From contig NZ_CANMUU010000001.1 in assembly GCF_947501165.1 (NCBI RefSeq), positions 496,001 through 560,000 on the forward strand: a stretch of 64,000 nucleotides of DNA, written 5' to 3'. The notes beneath the pieces were generated by a model, which saw nothing but the letters and a program-made list of their open reading frames with translations, was not told where the DNA came from and ran no database searches. Shown in pieces: positions 8,025 through 16,571 of this stretch (positions are counted from its first letter, which is position 1; every line of letters begins with the position of its first letter). Position numbers and translations under genes: made by a program. This DNA is from an uncultured Allomuricauda sp. (GTDB lineage Bacteria > Bacteroidota > Bacteroidia > Flavobacteriales > Flavobacteriaceae).

Positions 8025-8321
8025 TCATTCCATACTTTTTAATTCGTTTTCTAAAGATTGGGCCTGTACCACACCAGATTGTCTCCAAACTGGTTTTCCC
8101 TCTTTAAAAATGATAAGTGTAGGAACTCCCCGTACTTGATATTGAGCAGCCAGCTTTGGGTTCTTATCTACATCAATCTTTACAATTTTGGCCCTATCCC
8201 CTATTTTGGATTTAACATCCTCCAATATTGGACCCATCATCTTACAAGGTCCACACCATTCCGCAAAAAAGTCAACTAGAACTGGTCTCTTGTCCGAAAT
8301 AATATCGTTAAACTTTGCCAT
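8025..8321 (-). CDS. thioredoxin
   Basis: 98 residues from ATG 8321 (an earlier in-frame start at 8345 would overlap the rhodanese gene). The active site is [14 protein letters not shown] and the cis-Pro is in RGVPTLIIF. There is no signal peptide, so it is cytoplasmic. It is the last gene of the leftward run crp, sulP, MBL-rhodanese, rhodanese, trx, and starts 2 nt after the rhodanese stop. Likely role: reducing persulfide or disulfide intermediates made by the rhodanese and persulfide dioxygenase proteins. Confidence 0.92.
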   Translation of the reverse strand: MAKFNDIISDKRPVLVDFFAEWCGPCKMMGPILEDVKSKIGDRAKIVKIDVDKNPKLAAQYQVRGVPTLIIFKEGKPVWRQSGVVQAQSLENELKSME

Positions 8322-8323
8322 AC

Positions 8324-8701
8324 TCAATCTTTGTTTTCTTTCCAATCTTCATATCCTCCTGAATAGTCGAAAACTGTGGAGAAACCTTCCTTTTTTAACA
8401 ATTCAGCCGCTTTTTTGCTCCTAACCCCGCTTTTACAATACAAATAAACAGGTGTTTCCTTACTTAAGGATTGTATTTGTTCCAAGAACTTTTTTTTATC
8501 CTTAACGTTGAAGTTAACGGCGTCATCAATATGTCCGTCTTCGTATTCCTTTGGAGTCCGAACATCAACCAATTGAACATCTTTTCCCAAGACCTTGTCA
8601 ACCATTTGTTGATGGTCAATTTGCACAACCTTCTTATCAGAATCAGAATTGCAGGATAGACAAAGGGTGAATGCTATCAATGAAATACGAAGACCTTTCA
8701 T
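8324..8701 (-). CDS. rhodanese-domain lipoprotein
   Basis: 125 residues: a lipoprotein signal with lipobox LCLSC (Cys about 16), then one rhodanese domain with [14 protein letters not shown] and catalytic loop YCKSGVRS, so the active-site Cys is present. It should sit in the periplasm, attached to a membrane, and transfer sulfane sulfur between thiosulfate or persulfides and acceptor thiols. It lies between the MBL-rhodanese gene and thioredoxin in one operon. Confidence 0.9.
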   Translation of the reverse strand: MKGLRISLIAFTLCLSCNSDSDKKVVQIDHQQMVDKVLGKDVQLVDVRTPKEYEDGHIDDAVNFNVKDKKKFLEQIQSLSKETPVYLYCKSGVRSKKAAELLKKEGFSTVFDYSGGYEDWKENKD

Positions 8702-8719
8702 TTGTGCTATAGTTAAATT

Positions 8720-10129
8720 TTAATTGGACTTGCTCTGACAGGCAAAATCCGTTGTGGGAATATTGGTTTTAGCAATGGCCCCAAATCCACCCGCTATGTC
8801 GATAAGGTTGTGTATTCCTCTACTTTTTAGAATGGAGGCTGCAATCATGCTTCGATATCCCCCGGCGCAATGGATGTAAAAATTTTCTTCGGATGGGTAT
8901 TCTGCAAGATGATCATTTATAAAATCCAAAGGGGTCAGCTTGGCATCCGCTACATGTTGGGCATTGAATTCAGGTTCTTTTCGTACGTCGAACACCAAAG
9001 AATCTTTACCAAATTCATTGGCAAACGTTGAAGCATCAATACTTGTTACGGTGTCCACCTCAAAACCAGCCTTGGTCCATGCTTCAATTCCTCCTTTTAA
9101 ATATCCAATGGTTCCATCAAACCCAACACGAGACAATCGCGTAATGGTTTCTTCCTCTTTTCCTTCTGGGGCTATCAGAAGAATAGGTTGTTTCACATCT
9201 GCTATCAAAGCGCCCACCCAAGGAGCAAAACTTCCATTCAGACCAATAAAGATGGAACGAGGAATATGTGCTTTGGCGAAATCATCTTGATGTCTTACAT
9301 CTAGAACTACCGCTCCTGTTTCGTTGGCGGCCACTTCAAAAGCTTCAGGGCTCAAAGCTACTGTTCCCCTTTCCAATACCTCATCTATATCATCATACCC
9401 TTCTTTGTTCATTTTCACGTTCAACGGAAAATATTGAGGTGGTGGCAGAAGACCATCCGTTACTTCTTTTATAAACTCTTCACGGGTCATGTCTGCTCGT
9501 AATGCGTAGTTCATCTTTTTTTGATTTCCCAAAGTATCCACCGTTTCTTTCATCATGTTCTTGCCACATGCGGAACCTGCTCCATGGGCCGGATACACGA
9601 TAACATCATCTGCCAAAGGCATTATTTTGCTGCGCAGACTATCAAAAAGAGTTCCTGCCAGTTCTTCTTGGGTCATGTTTGCTGCTTTTTGGGCTAAATC
9701 CGGGCGACCCACATCGCCAAGAAAAAGGGTATCTCCACTAAAAATGGCATGGTCCTTCCCACTTTCATCCCTAAGAAGGTAGGTGGTGCTTTCCATAGTA
9801 TGGCCGGGTGTGTGCAATACAACCAGGGTTATATTGCCCACCTTAAACTCTTCCCCATCCTTTGCAGTAATGGCCTCAAAACTTGGATTGGCGTTGGGAC
9901 CATAAATTATGGGAGCACCAGTTTCTTTGGAAAGTGTAACATGACCGCTCACAAAATCGGCATGGAAATGGGTCTCAAAAATGTACTTTATCTGCGCATT
10001 GTCTTTCTTTGCACGCTCCAAATAAGGAGTAACTTCTCGAAGTGGGTCAATAATGGCCACTTCGCCTTCACTTTCAATATAGTAGGCTCCTTGAGCCAAG
10101 CATCCGGTATATATTTGTTCAATCTTCAT
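8720..10129 (-). CDS. MBL-fold persulfide dioxygenase fused to two rhodanese domains (CstB-like)
   Basis: 469 residues from ATG 10129 (21 bases inside the longest frame). Residues about 1-240 form a metallo-beta-lactamase domain of the ETHE1/persulfide dioxygenase kind: ETHFHADFVSGH is the HxHxDH site, with HTPGHT and SGDTLF. Two rhodanese domains follow. The first (about 265-360) has VVLDVRHQDDF but its active loop reads LLIAPEGKEE, with no Cys; the second has VFDVRKEPEF and an intact loop HCAGGYRS. This order, with a dead first rhodanese, matches the CstB pattern known from Staphylococcus aureus, which oxidises thiol persulfides to thiosulfate. Cytoplasmic; operon with SulP upstream. Confidence 0.88.
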   Translation of the reverse strand: MKIEQIYTGCLAQGAYYIESEGEVAIIDPLREVTPYLERAKKDNAQIKYIFETHFHADFVSGHVTLSKETGAPIIYGPNANPSFEAITAKDGEEFKVGNITLVVLHTPGHTMESTTYLLRDESGKDHAIFSGDTLFLGDVGRPDLAQKAANMTQEELAGTLFDSLRSKIMPLADDVIVYPAHGAGSACGKNMMKETVDTLGNQKKMNYALRADMTREEFIKEVTDGLLPPPQYFPLNVKMNKEGYDDIDEVLERGTVALSPEAFEVAANETGAVVLDVRHQDDFAKAHIPRSIFIGLNGSFAPWVGALIADVKQPILLIAPEGKEEETITRLSRVGFDGTIGYLKGGIEAWTKAGFEVDTVTSIDASTFANEFGKDSLVFDVRKEPEFNAQHVADAKLTPLDFINDHLAEYPSEENFYIHCAGGYRSMIAASILKSRGIHNLIDIAGGFGAIAKTNIPTTDFACQSKSN

Positions 10130-10187
10130 GGGTCTATAATTTGCTTTCAAAGATAAGATAGCTAAAAGAGCCGTACTGTGACCAAAG

Positions 10188-11921
10188 TCACATATTCATC
10201 TTCGTTTTTGATTGTAATGCTATTTTCTGCTGTATGCTATTTTTTGTTTTAAGGCTTTCACAGTAATCAACGGCTTCATGAGTGCGCACAAATAGATTCT
10301 CCCGTCCAAGAATTTCAATCAATCCGCTACTGTAAAAAATATCGCGAGTGGGTCCGATGGCCCCAGCAATCAAAAATTGAATGTCTTGTGCGTGAAGTTC
10401 GCTTATAAGCTGTTCGAGTGAAGCAAGTGCACTACTGTCTATGTAGTTTATGGCTTCTGCATTTAGAATAACATACTTTAATCCTGGCTGCTTTTTTTTG
10501 ATTTGATTTAGCAACTGCCTTTTAAAATAATCTTTGTTCCCGAAAAAGAGTTGGGCATCAAAGCGAAGAATAAGAATATTGTGAAAAGACTCTGCTTCTT
10601 CCTCAAAGCGTTCCACATTCCTAAAATAATCTGTTCCCTTTATTCTTCCCAAAACAGCAATATGTGGTCTGGATATTCGGTTTACCAGTAGAACCAGAGA
10701 AAAGAGAACGCCAAAAATGATTCCTTGGGTTATTCCAATCAAAAGTGTGGTTAAAAATGTTAGAATGAGCAGTATAAACTCGTCCTTCCTTTGTTTGAAA
10801 AGTTCTACGGGGAGTTTCAAGTCAATCAAACTGTAAATGGCCACTAGAATAATAGCGCCCAAAACTGCCTTTGGCAAAAAGCTGAAAATAGGGGTAAGAA
10901 AAAGCAACGTAAGTCCCACCACAATAGCACTTACTATAGAAGATAAACCTGTTTTAGCTCCCTCATTCACATTTACGGCGGTTCTTGAAAGGCCAGCGTT
11001 CGCAGGATACGACTGAAAAAAGGAGCCTATTATATTGGATAAGCCCAAAGCTTTGAGTTCTTGATTCGCATCGGTAAAATATTCATTGCTCTTTTCCTCT
11101 ACAGCTTTGGCCATTGTCATGGCTTCCGCAAACGAAATAAAGGCCAAGGTAAATGCTATTGGAAATGCGGAAACCCAATGCATGGAATCAACTTTGTGCA
11201 TAAAAAAGTTAGGTAATCCCTTTGGGATATCTCCAACCAAAGAGACTTGACCCATGTAATCAGCAAAGAAATAAATTCCTAAAATGGACAAGACCACAAC
11301 AAGCATAGCCGCTGGAAGCTTTTTGTACAACCACTTAAAGAAAAGAATCAGGATGATGGCAACTATGCCTATTACCAAATCCCAAGTATTCGTTTGATTT
11401 AGTTTTTGACCAATTTCAAGAATTGTTTCAAGGGTTCCCAGAGCTTTTATATCCAATCCTAAGATATATTTCAACTGACTTACCCCTATTACCAATGCTG
11501 CTGCTGATGTAAATCCGCTTACTACGGGACGGGATAAAAAGTTGGCCAAAAAACCCATTTTAAAAAACCCCATTGCCAATTGAAAAAGACCAACAAAGAG
11601 GGCCAGAAACAGAGCCATTGTAATGTATTCTTGAGTTGTGGCCAATTTCATGGCAGCCAAACCTGAAGCCACAATCAAAGAATCCAATGCTACTGGACCA
11701 ACGGCCAATTTTCGGCTAGAACCGGTAAAGGCATATACCAAATTTGGAATCAAAGCTGCATAAAGTCCATATACTGGTGGAAGTCCAGCAATAAGCGCAT
11801 AGGCCATACCTTGCGGAATAAGCATGATTCCCACGGTGAGTCCTGCCGAAATATCTCCAGAAAGAAATTCTTTTTTATAATTGGGCAGCCAATCCAGTAT
11901 GGGAAAAAAGCGCTTAAGCAT
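10188..11921 (-). CDS. SulP-family anion transporter with STAS domain
   Basis: 577 residues from ATG 11921; the longest frame (to 11972) would nearly touch the regulator gene. The SLC26/SulP core shows SAGLTVGIMLIPQGMAYA and ALIPNLVYAFTGSS, with about 12-14 membrane segments; a C-terminal STAS domain carries EAINYIDSSALASLEQL. SulP proteins move sulfate, bicarbonate or other anions. The placement directly before the persulfide dioxygenase suggests sulfur-oxyanion traffic, either sulfite/sulfate export or uptake; bicarbonate cannot be excluded. Confidence 0.88.
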   Translation of the reverse strand: MLKRFFPILDWLPNYKKEFLSGDISAGLTVGIMLIPQGMAYALIAGLPPVYGLYAALIPNLVYAFTGSSRKLAVGPVALDSLIVASGLAAMKLATTQEYITMALFLALFVGLFQLAMGFFKMGFLANFLSRPVVSGFTSAAALVIGVSQLKYILGLDIKALGTLETILEIGQKLNQTNTWDLVIGIVAIILILFFKWLYKKLPAAMLVVVLSILGIYFFADYMGQVSLVGDIPKGLPNFFMHKVDSMHWVSAFPIAFTLAFISFAEAMTMAKAVEEKSNEYFTDANQELKALGLSNIIGSFFQSYPANAGLSRTAVNVNEGAKTGLSSIVSAIVVGLTLLFLTPIFSFLPKAVLGAIILVAIYSLIDLKLPVELFKQRKDEFILLILTFLTTLLIGITQGIIFGVLFSLVLLVNRISRPHIAVLGRIKGTDYFRNVERFEEEAESFHNILILRFDAQLFFGNKDYFKRQLLNQIKKKQPGLKYVILNAEAINYIDSSALASLEQLISELHAQDIQFLIAGAIGPTRDIFYSSGLIEILGRENLFVRTHEAVDYCESLKTKNSIQQKIALQSKTKMNM

Positions 11922-11975
11922 CGGTGCAAAGGTAATCAGCAATACCGAAATCCTGAGTAACCCAAGTTGCAAAAG

Positions 11976-12608
11976 CTAGAGGTCAATAATTGTGATATGG
12001 TTTCTATGCAGTTCAATCTTTCCCAAGCCTTCGAGTTTTTTAAGTAGTCTGGAGATTACTACCCGAGACGTGTGCAGGTCATACGCAATTTCTTGATGGG
12101 TACTTTTTACGTTCTGGTCCTTTGCGATTTCTGCCTTTTTTTTGAGATAATCTACCAAGCGTTGGTCCAAATTTTTAAATGCAATGCCATCCACGGTAAC
12201 AAGCAATTCGTTCAAGCGGTTATGATAGCTTTCAAAAACAAAATTACGCCAAGAACGGTATTTGGATATCCATTCTTCCATTTTCCGAACAGGAATCATA
12301 ACAAGCTCCACATCTGTTTCTGCAATGGCTCTAATCTCGCTTTTTGTATCGCCGAAACAACAAGCCATGGTCATGCTACACGTATCCCCAGGTTCCAAAT
12401 AGTAAAGCAATAACTCATCTCCATTATCATCTTCCCTTAAAATTTTAATGGCACCTGAAAGTAATAATGGCATTCCTTTAATGTACTGCCCGATTTCAAT
12501 GATTTTATCCCCAGATTGAAATGAACTGGATTTGCCTACTTGCTCTATTTCGGTAATGAGAGGTGTTTCAAAATAGACTCCAAAGCTTTCTTTCAAATTA
12601 CTTTCCAC
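11976..12608 (-). CDS. Crp/Fnr-family transcriptional regulator
   Basis: 210 residues: an N-terminal cyclic-nucleotide-binding beta-roll (about 25-140, with GDKIIEIGQYIKGMPLLLSG) and a C-terminal winged HTH (STHQEIAYDLHTSRVVISRLLKKLE). Cysteines at SMTMACCFGD could act in sensing, though that is inference. The start codon is GTG at 12608. A -7 box TAAATTTG (12620-12613, minus strand) ends only 4 nt before it, so the transcript may be almost leaderless. First gene of the sulfur operon and so its likely regulator. Confidence 0.9.
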   Translation of the reverse strand: MESNLKESFGVYFETPLITEIEQVGKSSSFQSGDKIIEIGQYIKGMPLLLSGAIKILREDDNGDELLLYYLEPGDTCSMTMACCFGDTKSEIRAIAETDVELVMIPVRKMEEWISKYRSWRNFVFESYHNRLNELLVTVDGIAFKNLDQRLVDYLKKKAEIAKDQNVKSTHQEIAYDLHTSRVVISRLLKKLEGLGKIELHRNHITIIDL

Positions 12609-12802
12609 AAAACAAATTTAGTATTATCCAAGATTAAAATGTATCAAACACAATTACCAATTAATCCATAGATTACCTGTTTCAATAACAATTAAGTTGA
12701 AAGCATTTTCATGAATTCACAAAAATGATTCGGAGGCAAACCATTCAAGAGCAAGAAATCAAACAAAAAGCTCTTTTCTTACCTGTCTCATTATCCCACT
12801 AC

Positions 12803-12961
12803 CTAATTTCCCCCCTGTCGAATTTTGGAATATTTATTGGAAGCTGTATTTGGAGGTAATATGTGCTTCCCCTTTTCTGAACTAGCCGTTTGTTGCGTAT
12901 TTTTCAGTGAAGTACATCCAAAAATCGAAAAAACAAAAATTAATGCTACTATTTTTTTCAT
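12803..12961 (-). CDS. small lipoprotein (52 aa)
   Basis: ATG 12961 to TAG 12803-12805. The sequence starts MKKIVALIFVFSIFGCTSLK, a complete lipoprotein signal with lipobox IFGC (Cys 16), followed by 36 polar residues. No family is recognised. A longer frame on the opposite strand (12825-13136) is less plausible because it has no signal or domain features, while this one has a textbook signal peptide. Confidence 0.6.
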   Translation of the reverse strand: MKKIVALIFVFSIFGCTSLKNTQQTASSEKGKHILPPNTASNKYSKIRQGGN

Positions 12962-13172
12962 ATTCGTAAATTTTGAACACTTAAAAATACGAACACTTCA
13001 TCCTAAAATAAAGGAATTCTTAAATTTTGGGGTTATTATTACATCTTTTACAAGGAAATTGAAGAAAGGATTAAAAAATGACACTCTTTTCCTCCTTCTT
13101 ATTTCGAAAACATTCCTTTTGTTAAAAAAATGCTAATAGCCTAAATTCTCCGCAACCTAATGATTCATATCT

Positions 13173-13180
13173 TATCTTTG
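13173..13180 (+). promoter_or_regulatory. -7 promoter box for the 73-aa gene
   Basis: TATCTTTG matches the Bacteroidota consensus TAnnTTTG and ends 30 nt before the ATG at 13211. No clear TTTG lies at the -33 position, so support rests on the -7 element alone. Confidence 0.4.
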
Positions 13181-13210
13181 TTTAAGTATTAATAATAATT
13201 ATTAAACAAA

Positions 13211-13432
13211 ATGGATGTATTGCTAAAGGCTGAAGAGTTTGAGAAAAGACCGATGAGCCACATGTCTACAAGTGACCGGGTAAAAGCATCTAGAGAAGCT
13301 AAAGACCTGGTTTTACGTATCAATGAGGTTTACAAGAAAACAAAGGACTCAAGGCTAATGGAGGTTATGAAACGTATCACCATTAAAAAGAAAAAAATAG
13401 ATAAGCGATTAAAGGGCAACCCCCTAGTATAA
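13211..13432 (+). CDS. conserved small charged protein of Flavobacteria (73 aa)
   Basis: 73 residues, strongly charged and probably helical: MDVLLKAEEFEKRPMSHMST, then a lysine-rich C-terminus with ITIKKKKIDKRLKG. I believe close homologues occur widely in Flavobacteriaceae as hypothetical proteins, but no function is known to me. It has its own -7 box and a very stable hairpin with T-run directly after the stop, so it is probably monocistronic. Confidence 0.7.
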   Translation: MDVLLKAEEFEKRPMSHMSTSDRVKASREAKDLVLRINEVYKKTKDSRLMEVMKRITIKKKKIDKRLKGNPLV

Positions 13433-13441
13433 ATTACAGAT

Positions 13442-13538
13442 GGGGCGTTTCCATGAAAACCGCACTCCTCAAAATTGCTGTGAGATGGAAAACGTTGGAT
13501 TCATTTTGAGTGCGAGCAGATTGGAGCGTCCCTTTTTT
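13442..13538 (+). terminator. long two-stem hairpin followed by T6
   Basis: Outer stem GGGGCGTTTCCA (13442-13453) with TGGAGCGTCCC (13522-13532), 11 pairs and one bulged T. Inner stem CGCACT..CAAAAT (13461-13475, CCT bulge) with ATTTTGAGTGCG (13503-13514), 12 pairs. TTTTTT at 13533-13538 follows. It can act as intrinsic terminator of the 73-aa gene, but at about 90 nt it is much larger than a normal terminator and may be a structured RNA. Confidence 0.65.
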
Positions 13539-13578
13539 ATAAAATACAGTTTTCAAAAAACTTTTAAATCATTGAATA

Positions 13579-13740
13579 ATGTTTGGTCTGTTCAAGAAAA
13601 AATCTGAGAAAGAAAAATTACAGGAAAAATATGCGAAGCTTCTAAAAGAAGCGCACACACTTTCTACAACGAATAGGAAGTTAAGTGACGAAAAAACCTA
13701 TGAGGCCGAACAGGTTATGAAGCAGATAGAAAATCTTTAG
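13579..13740 (+). CDS. Lacal_2735-type small protein (53 aa)
   Basis: ATG 13579 to TAG 13738-13740. Starts MFGLFKKKSEKEKLQEKYAK and continues LLKEAHTLSTTNRKLSDEKT, which I recognise as the pattern of the flavobacterial Lacal_2735 family: a short amphipathic, probably coiled-coil protein of unknown function. It lies just after the long hairpin at 13442-13538, so it needs its own promoter or read-through. Confidence 0.8.
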   Translation: MFGLFKKKSEKEKLQEKYAKLLKEAHTLSTTNRKLSDEKTYEAEQVMKQIENL

Positions 13741-13781
13741 GTTAAAAATAGTCTTTCTGGAACCACCACTTTAGAAACAAA

Positions 13782-14198
13782 CTATACTCGCAAGCAATAA
13801 AAGCAGCTTACAACGAAAAGTAAAGACCAAAGAGTAGTCCGAATCCAATTCTTTGTTATCAGCTCTTTTAGTAATGTGCCGCTAACTTGACCTTCTGATA
13901 TTGCTTGATGCCTAGGAACAAACTGGAAAAAGGTAATTAGCCAGGTTCCCAATACCAAAACCAAGGGCAAAACAGTTGACATGCTGGGCTCATCATACAC
14001 GATTTTCAGATAGATTCCCAATTGAGACAACATCAACGGAGCTACAATATAGCCCATTGCTCTGGTGTATTTTTTATGCCACTCAATCAGATTTTCTTTT
14101 GAAAAAAAGGAAAAACTCGGATAGATAATCAACTGTACCATCCAAATTAGCACCAACAATCCAAAATCAACTGAAAGCCGAAGTAGACAAATTGTCAT
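13782..14198 (-). CDS. four-helix membrane protein of unknown function
   Basis: 138 residues with four predicted membrane segments (about 5-27, 47-66, 75-94, 117-136) and a short amphipathic link. No catalytic motif is seen. Its ATG overlaps the stop of the glutathione peroxidase gene (TAATG at 14197-14200), so translation is coupled and a shared role in oxidative stress is possible, though only by association. Confidence 0.75.
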   Translation of the reverse strand: MTICLLRLSVDFGLLVLIWMVQLIIYPSFSFFSKENLIEWHKKYTRAMGYIVAPLMLSQLGIYLKIVYDEPSMSTVLPLVLVLGTWLITFFQFVPRHQAISEGQVSGTLLKELITKNWIRTTLWSLLFVVSCFYCLRV

Positions 14199-14719
14199 TA
14201 CAAGTGTCTAGTGATTTTTGAACTCTTTGGTTTAGTGAAGGATAGAAAATAGTCCACTAGTTTTCCTTCCTTATCAACCAAATACTTTTGAAAGTTCCAT
14301 TTTACACTTGAGTCCTTCTTTCCATTTAAATTCTTATTGGTAAGCCAGGTATAAAGTGGATGTTGGTTTATTCCCTTTACATTGATTTTTTCCGTAAGCA
14401 AAAATGTAACTCCAAAATTGAGTTCGCAAAACTGCTGAATTTCATCTGCATTACCTGGTTCTTGTTTACCAAACTGATTGCACGGCAATCCTATTACAAC
14501 CAGTTTTTCATTGTAATCATCACTCAACTTTTGCAGTTCTCTATATTGAGGAGTAAATCCGCAAGCTGAAGCAACATTTACAAACAGTACGTGCTTACCC
14601 CTAAATTGGTTCAAATCAATGGAAGAGCCATTTAAGGATTTGATGGCTATGTCATAAATAGAGATTTGCTCAAACTCTTTTGTATCAATCCCAGTTTTTA
14701 TTTTGTTCGTAATGTTCAT
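14198..14719 (-). CDS. glutathione peroxidase-family thiol peroxidase
   Basis: 173 residues from ATG 14719 (the longest frame starts at 14758). Conserved elements: peroxidatic Cys in NVASACGFTPQY, GLPCNQFGKQEPG with Gln and a second Cys, and WNFQKYLVDKEG with the Trp and Asn of the catalytic tetrad. As in most bacterial members it has Cys rather than Sec and probably uses thioredoxin as reductant. There is no signal peptide. First gene of a two-gene operon. Confidence 0.93.
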   Translation of the reverse strand: MNITNKIKTGIDTKEFEQISIYDIAIKSLNGSSIDLNQFRGKHVLFVNVASACGFTPQYRELQKLSDDYNEKLVVIGLPCNQFGKQEPGNADEIQQFCELNFGVTFLLTEKINVKGINQHPLYTWLTNKNLNGKKDSSVKWNFQKYLVDKEGKLVDYFLSFTKPKSSKITRHL

Positions 14720-14887
14720 ATCACCAAAATCATTTGTTGTAATAATACTAAGAAACAAAAATACAATTTGTTTATATTTTTTTAATTATTGTTAAACAAA
14801 AGTTTAATTTATTTTTGATTTTTCTTTTTTCCAAGCATCTACAGAAAATACATGTAATGGGTTTGCCTACAATTCGACTCTTTCACC

Positions 14888-15754
14888 ATGCAACAAAGAT
14901 TTCCTTTACTTTTTACACTTATCATTGTGCTGATTGTTCAAAGCTGCAAGATTGCTGATTTACGAACTTCTGAACTAAACCCAGATTTACCTCATCGTGA
15001 AGACAAGGCAATACAACTTTTGGATGGTGTCATTAAAAAGTATCGACTAGATATACTTGAAACCTCTAAAAACTATTCATTTAAAGCCAAAGATGACTGG
15101 AAAGGGCTATATGCAATCGCCAATCCTTTTCCCAAGGACAATGAACTCATGCAAATGCGATTCAGGCCCTTCTCTTTTGACGGGCAGTTCAATTATCTCG
15201 AGACAAGAAATAAAACCATTTATGGTGTTCAGTCTTTTAAGCACTATAGGATAAATGAAGAGGGAAAGGTAAGCTTCAGACGAAAAAAAAGCATCTCTTT
15301 TACCTTACCCGCGATTCAGTATTTTTTCGAGCTTCCACTGCGCCTGAGGAATGCCCCAATCCTAAAATACGCAGGAGTCCGAGAGTTTGAGAACAAAACC
15401 TACGACTTGGTTTTTGCTACCTGGGATAAACTGAAACCTCATAAAGAGCATGACCAATACTTATTATATATAGATAGAGAATCTGGTAATCTTTCCTTTG
15501 CCAGTTACACAGTTCGAGGAATGTACCTCCCCGTACCTAAGAGCGTATTTGGGTCCATCCGTTTTGATGGACTGAATAAAAATGAAAATGGTGTTACCTA
15601 TCCTGAAAAACTATACATACAATTGAACAAGTTGAAAAAACCAAAACGGGCACTGCATACCATTACTATAAGTGACCTACGCCTAAACAGTTTTCCCTTG
15701 CCCTTGCTATATCCTGATAAAAATATCCAGTATAAAGGTGACTCCAAATTTTAA
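14888..15754 (+). CDS. hypothetical lipoprotein (288 aa)
   Basis: A signal peptide with lipobox IVQSC (Cys 20) leads a 268-residue beta-rich body without recognised domain. The run of short strands (about residues 65-150 and 190-280), ending in SDLRLNSFPLPLLYP, resembles outer-membrane-attached LolA/LolB-like half-barrels, but I see no specific motif. It starts 168 nt from the divergent peroxidase gene and is followed after 65 nt by an SGNH hydrolase on the same strand. Confidence 0.7.
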   Translation: MQQRFPLLFTLIIVLIVQSCKIADLRTSELNPDLPHREDKAIQLLDGVIKKYRLDILETSKNYSFKAKDDWKGLYAIANPFPKDNELMQMRFRPFSFDGQFNYLETRNKTIYGVQSFKHYRINEEGKVSFRRKKSISFTLPAIQYFFELPLRLRNAPILKYAGVREFENKTYDLVFATWDKLKPHKEHDQYLLYIDRESGNLSFASYTVRGMYLPVPKSVFGSIRFDGLNKNENGVTYPEKLYIQLNKLKKPKRALHTITISDLRLNSFPLPLLYPDKNIQYKGDSKF

Positions 15755-15819
15755 AGAACCTTTGCGTAACCACTTGTCGAAGCAAATATTCTATCTTGAG
15801 CATCAGCTTTTCATGTAGC

Positions 15820-16434
15820 ATGCTTAAAAAGGGTATCTGTTTATTGATTTTTGTACTTTCCGTGATTCCTGTAAAATCCCAAAAAGCAGGAGTAAACTCC
15901 AAGCACGCCAAAGTTTTGTTTATTGGCAATAGCCTTACCTACTATAACAATTTACCAGAATTGGTAAAAGGAGAAGCACTCCAAAAGGATATTCGCTTGG
16001 ATGTTGATATGATTGCATATCCCAACTACGCCCTTATCGACCATTGGGAAGATGGTAAGGCGCAAAAGATGATAAAACAAGAAAAATATGACTTCGTTCT
16101 AATACAGCAAGGACCTTCATCTCAGCCTTATGGTAGAGAAGTTTTGTTTGATTATGGCAGACGCTTTAAAAATCTTTGTGATACCTATGGAGGTCAGTTG
16201 GTATTTCTTATGGTTTGGCCCTCCCAAAACCACTACTCTACATTTGATGCGGTAATAAAAAACCACGAAGATGCAGCAAGAGCAATCAATGCTGGTATAT
16301 GCCCCGTTGGTAAAGTCTGGAAAAAGCATTTTGATAGTACCAACGACTACTCTTATTATGGGCAGGATGGGTTTCACCCTTCCCTTAAGGGAAGTCAAGT
16401 GGCTGCTGAAATAATTGTATCCTGTTTATTCTAA
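15820..16434 (+). CDS. secreted SGNH/GDSL-type hydrolase
   Basis: 204 residues from ATG 15820 (a TTG at 15796 would add eight). A signal peptide (LLIFVLSVIPVKSQ) precedes block I FIGNSLTYY, where the nucleophile Ser sits in GNS, block III QQGPSSQP, and block V DGFHPSLKGS with the catalytic Asp and His. Probably a periplasmic esterase or lipase; the substrate is unknown. Family length is usual. Confidence 0.82.
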   Translation: MLKKGICLLIFVLSVIPVKSQKAGVNSKHAKVLFIGNSLTYYNNLPELVKGEALQKDIRLDVDMIAYPNYALIDHWEDGKAQKMIKQEKYDFVLIQQGPSSQPYGREVLFDYGRRFKNLCDTYGGQLVFLMVWPSQNHYSTFDAVIKNHEDAARAINAGICPVGKVWKKHFDSTNDYSYYGQDGFHPSLKGSQVAAEIIVSCLF

Positions 16435-16571
16435 AAACTTACCCTTTTTCGGTTCCATATCATACAAAAAAACACCCTAAAAATTTAAGTAAATACTTGT
16501 TAATTAATGGATTCAAAACTTGTAGGAACGGATTTTTTTTGAAACCTTACATGATGTAAACACTATACACC

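Noticed and set aside
12825-13136. 103-codon plus-strand frame
   Set aside because: The opposite strand holds a short frame with a perfect lipoprotein signal (12803-12961); the plus frame has random-looking composition and no start context.
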